Below, piece after piece: positions 1 to 6,030 of a DNA stretch of 7,979 nt (its first letter is position 1; each line of letters opens with the position of its first letter). The stretch spans positions 1-7,979 of the forward strand of contig JAISBO010000049.1 in the NCBI GenBank assembly GCA_031266155.1, written 5' to 3'. The DNA is from Puniceicoccales bacterium. GTDB lineage: Bacteria; Verrucomicrobiota; Verrucomicrobiia; Opitutales; JAIRKQ01. The notes under the pieces are model-generated. The model ran no database searches and had not been told where the DNA came from. It was given only the letters and a program-made list of their open reading frames with translations. Made by a program: the position numbers and the translations under genes.

Positions 1-1100
1 AGGTATAGGCATCCATTAATTTCATCGTGGAGCTGTTCCTGTGTGCAAAAAATATGGGCATCGTCCTGGGTAAAGCTTCTCACCCGTGTCATGCCGCTTA
101 ATTCCCCCGACTGTTCCCACCGATAAACGGTCCCGAATTCTGCAATCTTAAATGGTAAGTCCCTGTAGGATCGCTGATCCGACATGTATACCATGATATG
201 GCCCGGGCAGTTCATAGGCTTTAGCAAAAAACCATCCGCATTTCCATTTTCCAGGTTATCAAATGTCGTTTTACACGATTCACCGGAAGTTACAGCTTTT
301 TCAAGGGACTCCCTGTCCGGTAGCGGAGGAAATTGTGACTCTTTGTAGTAGGGGAAATGCCCCGATGTTTTGAAAAGCCCGAGTTTGGCTATGTGGGGCG
401 TAAACACTTGTTGGTACCCTTGTTTTTCGAGTTCTTCGAGGATAAAATTTTGCAATTCTTGCCGAACAATGGCTCCTCTAGGCAGCCACAGTATCATCCC
501 TTGGCCCCATTCATCGTCTATGGTGAAAAGCTTCAGTTCTTTTCCCAGCTTGCGATGGTCTCGTTTCTTCGCATCTTCGAGCATTGCCAAGTGTTCATCC
601 AATTCTTTTTTAGATGCAAATGCAGTCCCCGAAATTCGCTGCAACTGTTTGTTTTTTTCACTGCCGCGGTAGTAGGCACCCGCAATACTCAACAATTTGA
701 TCGCTCCAATTTCCTTCGTCGAATTGACGTGTTCTCCCCGGCAAAGATCCGTAAATTTTCCATTACTATACAATGAAATCTCTTCCCCTTCGGGAACGTC
801 TGCTAGCCGTTCGAGTTTATAGGTTTGATTCTTTGACTTTATTAGAGCCATCGCTTCATCGCGGGAGACAATACTTTTGATAAATTTTTGATCTTCCGAG
901 ATTATTTTTAGCATCTCCCATTCGATTTTTTCCAAATCTTCTTGGGAGAATTTATGCTCCAGGTCAAAATCGTAGTAAAACCCTGTTCGCGTTGGTGGTC
1001 CAATATCAAGTTTGGCTTCCGGAAATAATCGTAACACCGCTGCCGCCAATACATGTGCCGCGGAATGACGAATTTTATCTAAATCAACGCTCTCATTCAT
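1..1100 (-). CDS. thrS: Threonyl-tRNA synthetase, TGS-less, 3' end beyond window
   Basis: Class II aminoacyl-tRNA synthetase that charges tRNA(Thr) with threonine in the cytoplasm. I translated the minus strand from the ATG at 1100 and read 366 uninterrupted codons to the window edge. The second-domain editing signature comes first: HSAAH (HxxxH) at residues 12-16 and CRGEH (CxxxH) at 120-124, the four ligands of the tRNA-SAD editing site. The catalytic core follows: a motif 1 region near 205-225, the zinc-binding Cys298 in the MNCPGH segment, motif 2 with VYRWEQSGE at 325-333, and His349 in QDDAH. The C-terminal catalytic part and the anticodon-binding domain lie outside the window. The usual N-terminal TGS domain (about 60 residues) is absent. 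An in-frame TAG at 1113-1115, only four codons upstream, rules out a longer start. A weak AGGA lies about 10 nt before the ATG. The gene is divergent from eno. Identity is certain; only the reason for the missing TGS domain is open. Confidence 0.97.
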   Translation of the reverse strand, partial: MNESVDLDKIRHSAAHVLAAAVLRLFPEAKLDIGPPTRTGFYYDFDLEHKFSQEDLEKIEWEMLKIISEDQKFIKSIVSRDEAMALIKSKNQTYKLERLADVPEGEEISLYSNGKFTDLCRGEHVNSTKEIGAIKLLSIAGAYYRGSEKNKQLQRISGTAFASKKELDEHLAMLEDAKKRDHRKLGKELKLFTIDDEWGQGMILWLPRGAIVRQELQNFILEELEKQGYQQVFTPHIAKLGLFKTSGHFPYYKESQFPPLPDRESLEKAVTSGESCKTTFDNLENGNADGFLLKPMNCPGHIMVYMSDQRSYRDLPFKIAEFGTVYRWEQSGELSGMTRVRSFTQDDAHIFCTQEQLHDEINGCLY

Positions 1101-1266
1101 TGTTGCCCAATCCTAGGGAAGATTTTTTGAAAAAAAAGGAAAAAGAGGGTTTTGTTAGGAATGTCCTTTAATTAAAGGTGAATGGCCGCATTTTTGCTAA
1201 AATCTAGACTCGCCATGATATCATAACCCCCTTGGCCATTCAGCTCGAATGTGGTTCACAAAATAC

Positions 1267-1297
1267 TTGTAATTTGAAATCGAATGACTATCATAAT
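1267..1297 (+). promoter_or_regulatory. Candidate eno promoter (weak)
   Basis: TTGTAA at 1267-1272 and CATAAT at 1292-1297 resemble -35 and -10 boxes, separated by 19 bp, which is longer than ideal. They would start transcription near 1304, leaving a very short leader that still includes the ribosome binding site. An alternative pair, TTGAAA (1274-1279) and TAATTT (1297-1302) with a 17-bp spacer, would start too close to the ATG to retain that site. Both are pattern matches only. Confidence 0.2.
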
Positions 1298-1307
1298 AAT
1301 TTCTATT

Positions 1308-1312
1308 AGAGG
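1308..1312 (+). promoter_or_regulatory. eno ribosome binding site
   Basis: AGAGG, five nucleotides before the ATG at 1318, is a plausible Shine-Dalgarno site and supports this start. It is the only clear Shine-Dalgarno site in the window; the two paralogues downstream and the 490-residue gene have none. Confidence 0.65.
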
Positions 1313-1317
1313 CACTT

Positions 1318-2658
1318 ATGATAATATCCAATACATTAATTGATTGTGTTTTTTCGAGGGAAATCATTGATTCCCGTGGAAACCCTACCGTTGAAACGGA
1401 GGTAACATTAAATAATGGCGTTAGAGGGCGAGCAGCAGTACCGTCGGGCGCAAGTACCGGAGAACGGGAAGCGATTGAACTACGTGATGATGTTGCTCCA
1501 AAGGCGCAGCTTGGTGACGAGAGCCTGCGAAAGCGATTTGGAGGGAAAGGGGTCCTTGCCGCCGTAAACAACGTCAATACAACCATAGCGAAAAATATAA
1601 CCGGCATGGACGCAACCGACCAAATAGCACTCGACGGAGCACTAATTGCATTGGATGGGACAGAGAATAAGTCAAAATTAGGAGCCAATGCGATTCTGAG
1701 CGTTTCAATGGCAGCCGCAAGAGCAGCCGCAAAAAGCCTGGGTGTGCCACTTTTTAAATACCTGGGTGGTTGCAATGCAAAAATCCTGCCCGTTCCCATG
1801 ATGAATATTTTAAACGGAGGGGCCCATTCGGATGCGCCCGTAGATATCCAGGAATTTATGATCATGCCGCACAATGCTCCAACCATACGGAAAGCGATTA
1901 GAATGGGGGCTGAAACATTTCATGCGCTGAAAAAGATTTTAAAAAACTTGAATCTGTCTTCCGCCGTCGGAGATGAAGGAGGTTTTGCTCCCAACGTTTC
2001 ATCCAATGAGCATGCGTTGGAAATCATCGTCCAAGCGATTGAGTCCGCCGGTTACAGACCGGGCCGCGATATTTCCATCGCATTGGACGCCGCCGCATCG
2101 GAATTTTACGATGAAAAAGCCAATGCCTATGTCTTTAAGAAGTCGGATAAATCCAAGCATTCGTCCGACCAAATGATAAATTTCTATGAAAAGCTCGTTG
2201 GGAAATTCCCCATAGTGTCTATCGAAGATGGGCTGTCCCAGAATGATTGGGAAGGGTGGGCTAAGTTCACGAAAAAACTTGGCCATAGGATTCAAATAGT
2301 TGGCGATGACATATTCGTTACAAATGTAAAATATCTAAAGCGGGGGATCGAAGAAAAATCTGCCAATGCGATTCTAATAAAAGTCAATCAAATTGGCACA
2401 TTGACCGAAACATTTGATGCCATAGAAATAGCAAAATCGGCATCTTTCAGGTCCATAGTTTCACACCGCTCGGGGGAAACGGAAGATACGACCATTGCCG
2501 ATATCGCCGTGGCGACCAATGTCGGGCAAATTAAAACGGGTTCTATGAGCCGGACCGACAGGATTTGCAAGTATAACCAGCTAATGCGCATGGAAGAATA
2601 TCTCGGCAAAGAGGCGCTCTATGCCGGGAAAATCATATCATTTGTCCCAAAGCATTAG
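1318..2658 (+). CDS. eno: Enolase (phosphopyruvate hydratase)
   Basis: Glycolytic enzyme interconverting 2-phosphoglycerate and phosphoenolpyruvate; in other bacteria it is also a degradosome partner. The 446-residue protein has the full family length. The N-terminal domain carries SREIIDSRGNPTVE (13-26) and the mobile loop GASTGERE (44-51, Ser46). The barrel domain carries His170 (GGAHSDAPVDIQEF), Glu179, Glu220 in GDEGGFAP, metal ligands Asp257 (ALDAAASEFY), Glu303 (SIEDGL) and Asp330 (VGDD), then Lys355 (LIKVNQIG), HRSGETED (383-390) and Lys406 (GQIKTGS). All catalytic and magnesium-binding positions known for the family are present. The start is supported by AGAGG five bases upstream and by correct alignment of the N-terminus. 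The stop TAG is followed by CAA TTA, and the next gene begins 15 bp later in the same frame. The last 174 bp occur again, degenerate, at 4449-4612. Confidence 0.99.
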   Translation: MIISNTLIDCVFSREIIDSRGNPTVETEVTLNNGVRGRAAVPSGASTGEREAIELRDDVAPKAQLGDESLRKRFGGKGVLAAVNNVNTTIAKNITGMDATDQIALDGALIALDGTENKSKLGANAILSVSMAAARAAAKSLGVPLFKYLGGCNAKILPVPMMNILNGGAHSDAPVDIQEFMIMPHNAPTIRKAIRMGAETFHALKKILKNLNLSSAVGDEGGFAPNVSSNEHALEIIVQAIESAGYRPGRDISIALDAAASEFYDEKANAYVFKKSDKSKHSSDQMINFYEKLVGKFPIVSIEDGLSQNDWEGWAKFTKKLGHRIQIVGDDIFVTNVKYLKRGIEEKSANAILIKVNQIGTLTETFDAIEIAKSASFRSIVSHRSGETEDTTIADIAVATNVGQIKTGSMSRTDRICKYNQLMRMEEYLGKEALYAGKIISFVPKH

Positions 2659-2673
2659 CAATTATTCACTATT

Positions 2674-4224
2674 ATGAGCTCACCTTTAGATCCAAGTTTA
2701 AGTTCAGTTGCCTCTCAGGGAGCGGAAAGTCGCTCGGGCACACCTGATTTGGTCGGATCGCATGCCGTCAAACCGAGCGAAACCCCATTATCTTCAGAGA
2801 TGGCAGCAGCAGCAAAGCCACCGGGTAGCATGCCCAATACGGATCTTGTTACTCGTACCGCCGCCATGGTTAAAAAAAGTCAGTCCATGGGAGTTGGAGG
2901 ATTTTTTCGTGCTCTTTGGAACTTTATCTCAAATTCTTCGACCAAATCGATGGACCAAGCAAGACTAAATGTAATTGGCCAAACAAAACTAAATGAAGTA
3001 GCAAAAGATTATTTACAAAGTAATCCAGGGGAAGTAGATGGTATATTACGGGAAATTACCACAAATACATCATCCCAAGACCCGAAAATTGTTCAGGCTT
3101 TCGTTTCAGCATTAAAAGAGGTTGACCAAAGTAAATTTGAAGGCTTTTGTTCCGCAGTAAAGGGCTCCATAGACGGAATCCTAACAAAAGGAGCTCAAAT
3201 GTCATCCGGTATTACCCAGGATAACATAAAACATGTCGCCGATTTGGTTGGAAAGCTGGGGTCAGTGATTGAATTTTCGCAACCCGCCCTCGTATTGCAT
3301 TCGCTGGCACAAAGGCTTCCGGCGGACCAAATAACGCCAGATTTGATAGGATTCTGCAATGATTTTCCTGAACAAGCACAAGCCTTAGCCGAAAGGCAGG
3401 ATTTACAACGAACATTGTTTCGGGGAACGGACTGTAATGATGGGCTAACACTAGCGTGCGATGATTCACATTATGACCCAGAAATTTTGAGCCTTATCGA
3501 CGCAGGACTATTTGAAGGTGAAGGTCGAGATGTCCGCATAGAAAGTTTTCTGAAGGATCCGGCCGTAACGGGCAACCAGTTCTATAAGGATTGCATAGGT
3601 AGGAGTGGTATGCCGCATGTTACTTTACCTAACGGGGTAGAAATTTTGAGTAATTCTGGAGAGGCCAAGGTACTCATGTATAGGAAAGAACGCAGCGAAT
3701 ACAATGAAATGAGAGGAAGTGTGGGATTGCCCTCTCCAGCTACATATTTGAGGTATGTATTAGATCAATTTAAAGCGGCATACGGAAATGCAGATGAAGC
3801 CGCCAAGGCATTTAAGGTTTTTGTGCAAAATTCTACGGGCTATGGAAATACGCTGGGGATGGTTATGATTAAATTAAAGGGGGAAGAGGCTGTTTGCCCT
3901 GGAAGTAATTTCGTTATGAAAGACAGGCTCATAAGTCTAACACTTATGCAGTGTGTGAAACAAACAACGATGCAGATGGACAAAGGTTTCAATATTACGC
4001 TTAATGTCAACACCTGTATGTCCGGTGAAAAAATAAAAGAAACGAATCAGTATGCGACGGAATTGGGAGAGCAAGGTTTCAATGAAAATACAATATTCGG
4101 AATAGCAGTAAGTACGTATGTTCCGGCCGTGATAAACGATAGCATGGACCAACGTGGGCAGCATGGCAAACAAACGACCACCTTTGGAGTAATGGAAAGC
4201 TTCGAAAATGGAGATTCAAACTGA
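2674..4224 (+). CDS. Unrecognised 516-residue protein, paralogue A
   Basis: I do not recognise this family. The N-terminal 60 residues are rich in Ser, Pro, Ala and Gly with no signal peptide or membrane segment, suggesting a disordered leader. Residues 68-100 (KSQSMGVGGFFRALWNF onward) contain a short hydrophobic/aromatic patch and are identical in paralogue B. Residues about 101-245 look helical. Residues 270-330 and 355-390 (YLRYVLDQFKAAYGNADEAAKAF) form further conserved blocks. The C-terminus (473-516) with the block SMDQRGQ at 490-496 is again strongly conserved. The start is the ATG 15 bp after the eno stop. There is no Shine-Dalgarno, so translation may depend on ribosomes terminating on eno (inference). 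It contains an imperfect eight-residue tandem repeat (97-104/105-112) and a 45-residue segment (about 152-196) that are both absent from paralogue B. A secreted or effector role is possible from composition alone; there is no direct evidence for it. Confidence 0.85.
   Translation: MSSPLDPSLSSVASQGAESRSGTPDLVGSHAVKPSETPLSSEMAAAAKPPGSMPNTDLVTRTAAMVKKSQSMGVGGFFRALWNFISNSSTKSMDQARLNVIGQTKLNEVAKDYLQSNPGEVDGILREITTNTSSQDPKIVQAFVSALKEVDQSKFEGFCSAVKGSIDGILTKGAQMSSGITQDNIKHVADLVGKLGSVIEFSQPALVLHSLAQRLPADQITPDLIGFCNDFPEQAQALAERQDLQRTLFRGTDCNDGLTLACDDSHYDPEILSLIDAGLFEGEGRDVRIESFLKDPAVTGNQFYKDCIGRSGMPHVTLPNGVEILSNSGEAKVLMYRKERSEYNEMRGSVGLPSPATYLRYVLDQFKAAYGNADEAAKAFKVFVQNSTGYGNTLGMVMIKLKGEEAVCPGSNFVMKDRLISLTLMQCVKQTTMQMDKGFNITLNVNTCMSGEKIKETNQYATELGEQGFNENTIFGIAVSTYVPAVINDSMDQRGQHGKQTTTFGVMESFENGDSN
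2965..2995 (+). repeat. 24-bp imperfect tandem repeat inside paralogue A
   Basis: CTAAATG occurs at 2965-2971 and again at 2989-2995, exactly 24 bp apart. Paralogue B is shorter than A by exactly 24 bp (eight codons) here. Slipped-strand gain in A or loss in B explains the difference without disturbing the frame. Confidence 0.7.
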
Positions 4225-4448
4225 GTTAAAGCGATAATAACCAATGGAACGTAGCTATGCAAGGCCAATACCATTTAAATCTAGATGTATCTCAACATGC
4301 CACAAAGCTATTTGACTCTTTGCACCAAGTCCCTGGGATGTGTATTTATCAGCGATACATAGCGAATATTGGAAGACTTGATTTGCTAGGTTGCAATGAA
4401 TCATTACTGATTTCCGGAATAGGAGAAAAGCTTTTGGCATTGCTCCAG
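4225..4448 (+). other. Tail of repeat unit 1, no convincing gene
   Basis: This stretch follows the stop of the 516-residue gene and aligns with 5999-6225. The first about 60 bp are nearly identical between the copies. The middle (about 4288-4355) has several small insertions, deletions and substitutions, and the last 90 bp differ at 14 positions, all transitions. In the frame opened by the ATG at 4257, those 14 changes fall 5, 3 and 6 on codon positions 1, 2 and 3, which gives no sign of protein-coding constraint. I see no terminator hairpin with a T-run. Confidence 0.6.
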
Positions 4449-4604
4449 GATACGACCATTGCCGATATCGCCATAGTGGCCAGCATTGGACAAATTAAAA
4501 CGGGTTCTATGAGCCAGACCGATAGAATTTGCAAGTATAACCAGCTGAAGAACATCTCGGCAAAGAGACCCTCTGGGCCGGGGAAATCGTATTATTTGCC
4601 TTAA
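4257..4604 (+). CDS. Doubtful chimeric 115-codon ORF across the duplication junction
   Basis: This open frame begins in the unit 1 tail (MQGQYHLNLD) and enters the eno remnant in the correct enolase frame at 4449, giving DTTIADIA and later GQIKTGSMSQTDRICKYNQL. It leaves that frame at the 10-bp deletion and stops at 4602-4604. Its first 64 codons resemble the 80-codon ORF at 6031-6273. Substitution patterns suggest no selection, so it is probably not a functional protein. Its stop lies only 20 bp before the ATG of paralogue B, so if translated at all it could deliver ribosomes to that gene. It has no strong Shine-Dalgarno. Confidence 0.25.
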   Translation: MQGQYHLNLDVSQHATKLFDSLHQVPGMCIYQRYIANIGRLDLLGCNESLLISGIGEKLLALLQDTTIADIAIVASIGQIKTGSMSQTDRICKYNQLKNISAKRPSGPGKSYYLP

Positions 4605-4612
4605 AGCATTAA
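4449..4612 (+). pseudogene. eno: Degenerate 3' fragment of enolase
   Basis: This is a second copy of the last 58 codons and stop of eno (2485-2658). It begins at GATACGACCATT and preserves GQIKTGSMS, the catalytic lysine segment, and DRICKYNQL. A 10-bp deletion (AATGCGCATG of eno, just after AACCAGCT) then shifts the frame. Beyond the deletion the ancestral frame can still be read as EEHLGKETLWAG and ends at TAA 4610-4612, aligned with the eno TAG. It lacks the N-terminal domain and most of the barrel and cannot be an enzyme. In the first 96 bp it differs from eno at 12 positions, all transitions. It was most likely carried along as the left end of the duplicated unit, though it may also have been kept as the leader of paralogue B. 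Confidence 0.95.
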
Positions 4613-4624
4613 CTACCTACATTT

Positions 4625-5998
4625 ATGCATGGATCTTCAACTTCAGTTTTAAATCCAAATCTAGGAGCACTTCAAGGAACAGAAGGTGCACCAGGTACGC
4701 CTAATTTAGGAGGGACACATGCCGTTAAACCAGGTGAAACCTTATTATCTCCAGAGATGGCAGCAGCAGCAGAGCCACGGAGCAGTATGCCGAATACAGA
4801 TCTTGTTGCTCGTTCTACCATCGTTCTAGTCGAGAAAAGTCAGTCCATGGGAGTTGGAGGATTTTTCCGTGCCCTTTGGAATTTCATTTCAAATTCTTCA
4901 ACCAAATCAATGGATCAGGCAAGACTCAATGTGGTCGTAAAAGATTATTTACAAAGCAATCCAGGGGAGGTGGATGGCATATCGCAGGAAATTGCCGCAA
5001 ATGCATCATCCCAAGATCCGAAAATTGTTCAGGCTTTCGTTTCAGCACTAAAAGGGGTTAACCCGAAAGAGTCAGTGATTGAATTTTCGCAATCCGCCCT
5101 CGCATTGCGCTCGCTGGCGCAAAAGCTTCCAGCGGACCAAATAACGCCGGATTTGATGACGTTTTGCAATAATTTCCCTGAACAAGCGCAAGCCTTAGCC
5201 GAAAGGCAGGATTTGTCCTGGGGACTGTCTCAGGCAACATGTGATAAAAATGGGATGCTGCCAATGTGCAAACACAACGAATACAAGCCGGAAATTTTGA
5301 ACCTTATCAACGCGGAGCTGTTTGAAGGTGAAGGGCAGGATGCCCGCATAGAAAGTTTTATGGCAGATCCAGCCGTAGCATCCAATCTTTTCTTCAAGGA
5401 TGGCGTAAAGAGGAATGATATGCCGCATATTAGTTTGCCAAATGGGGTAGAAATTTCGAGTAATTTTGGAAATGTTAACAGCGAATATTGTAAAAATACG
5501 GGAGGGACATTCGATCAGGCTGAATATTTGAAGTATATACTCGGCCAATTTAAAGAAGCATACGGGGATACAGGTGAAGCTGCCAAGGCATTTAAGGTTT
5601 TTGTGCAAAATTTTACAGGTACTGGGAATACCTTTGCAATAAGGAATCAAATCATGGGACAAAAGATGGCCGAAACAAACAATTTGAATAAAGCTTTGTT
5701 TTATGATGGTCTTGTGTCTCATTCGGTGGAAAGCCATAGGTCACAATCAACGATACGAATGGATGAAGGTTTCAACATGGAGGTTAATATCACCGCTTGT
5801 ATGTCTGACAAAGGAAGTATCCAGCAGCTCAATAAAAAAACTAACTCCTCATTCAACGAAGACACAATATTCGGGATAACAATAAGTACACACATTCCAG
5901 CCGTGATAAGCGATAGCATGGACCAACGTGGGCAAGAGGGCAAACAAACGACCAACTTTGGAATAATAGAGAGCTTCGGCAATGGAGGTTCAAACTGA
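4625..5998 (+). CDS. Unrecognised 457-residue protein, paralogue B
   Basis: Homologue of the 516-residue protein along its whole length, family unknown. The N-terminus is again Ser/Pro/Gly/Ala-rich, with PGTPNLGGTHAVKPGET (23-39) matching GTPDLVGSHAVKPSET in A. Residues 71-103 are identical to A 68-100. Relative to A it lacks eight residues after LNV and about 45 residues at position 148, where A carries FEGFCSAVKGS and the following helical segment. The region 200-300 and residues 340-375 are the most diverged. The C-terminus (412-457) is conserved, with SMDQRGQ at 431-437. The ATG lies 12 bp after the eno-remnant stop, matching the 15-bp spacing of A, and there is no Shine-Dalgarno. The frame is fully open despite substantial divergence, which argues that it is a working gene. 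Its promoter is unknown; it could be read through from eno or start in the 400 bp before it. Confidence 0.85.
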   Translation: MHGSSTSVLNPNLGALQGTEGAPGTPNLGGTHAVKPGETLLSPEMAAAAEPRSSMPNTDLVARSTIVLVEKSQSMGVGGFFRALWNFISNSSTKSMDQARLNVVVKDYLQSNPGEVDGISQEIAANASSQDPKIVQAFVSALKGVNPKESVIEFSQSALALRSLAQKLPADQITPDLMTFCNNFPEQAQALAERQDLSWGLSQATCDKNGMLPMCKHNEYKPEILNLINAELFEGEGQDARIESFMADPAVASNLFFKDGVKRNDMPHISLPNGVEISSNFGNVNSEYCKNTGGTFDQAEYLKYILGQFKEAYGDTGEAAKAFKVFVQNFTGTGNTFAIRNQIMGQKMAETNNLNKALFYDGLVSHSVESHRSQSTIRMDEGFNMEVNITACMSDKGSIQQLNKKTNSSFNEDTIFGITISTHIPAVISDSMDQRGQEGKQTTNFGIIESFGNGGSN

Positions 5999-6030
5999 GT
6001 TAAAGTGATAACAACCAATGGAACGTAGCT

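Larger units (their letters stand above)
1101..1317. promoter_or_regulatory. Divergent thrS/eno intergenic region with palindromes
   Basis: This 217-bp gap must hold the promoters of both divergent genes. Visible structures are: a perfect 14-bp palindrome CCTTTAATTAAAGG at 1166-1179; a 9-bp perfect inverted repeat TGAATGGCC (1180-1188) / GGCCATTCA (1234-1242) with a 45-nt interval; and a 10-bp palindrome ATGATATCAT at 1215-1224 inside that interval. The thrS leader side (about 1123-1156) is made of A/T homopolymer runs. I see no T-box motif and no tRNA. The palindromes could be operators or an mRNA hairpin, but no known regulator site is recognised. Confidence 0.55.
2485..4448 (+). repeat. 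Tandem duplication, unit 1 (1964 bp)
   Basis: The unit starts inside eno at GATACGACCATT (2485-2496), runs through the eno stop and the 516-residue gene, and ends with a non-coding tail just before the same 12-mer at 4449. Every segment has a counterpart in the same order in 4449-6225: eno tail, unknown gene, tail. Unit 1 is presumed ancestral at its left end because there it is continuous with intact eno. The similarity is diverged rather than identical, so the duplication is not very recent. Confidence 0.93.

Noticed and set aside
357..776. Plus-strand open frame of 139 codons
   Set aside because: It lies antisense within thrS, whose minus-strand translation shows all ThrRS motifs.
1221..1886. 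Minus-strand open frame of 221 codons
   Set aside because: Antisense shadow of eno; the composition reflects complementary enolase codons and no family is recognisable.
2802..2816. GCA trinucleotide run in paralogue A (encodes MAAAA)
   Set aside because: Short, present in both copies, and in a low-complexity segment; no sign of length variation.
4255..4440. Minus-strand ORFs in both tails (61 codons here, 68 codons at 6029-6235)
   Set aside because: They resemble each other only because the DNA is duplicated. The differences show no codon-position bias and there is no ribosome binding site.
5195..5737. Minus-strand open frame of 180 codons
   Set aside because: Shadow of paralogue B, which is supported by protein-level conservation with paralogue A.
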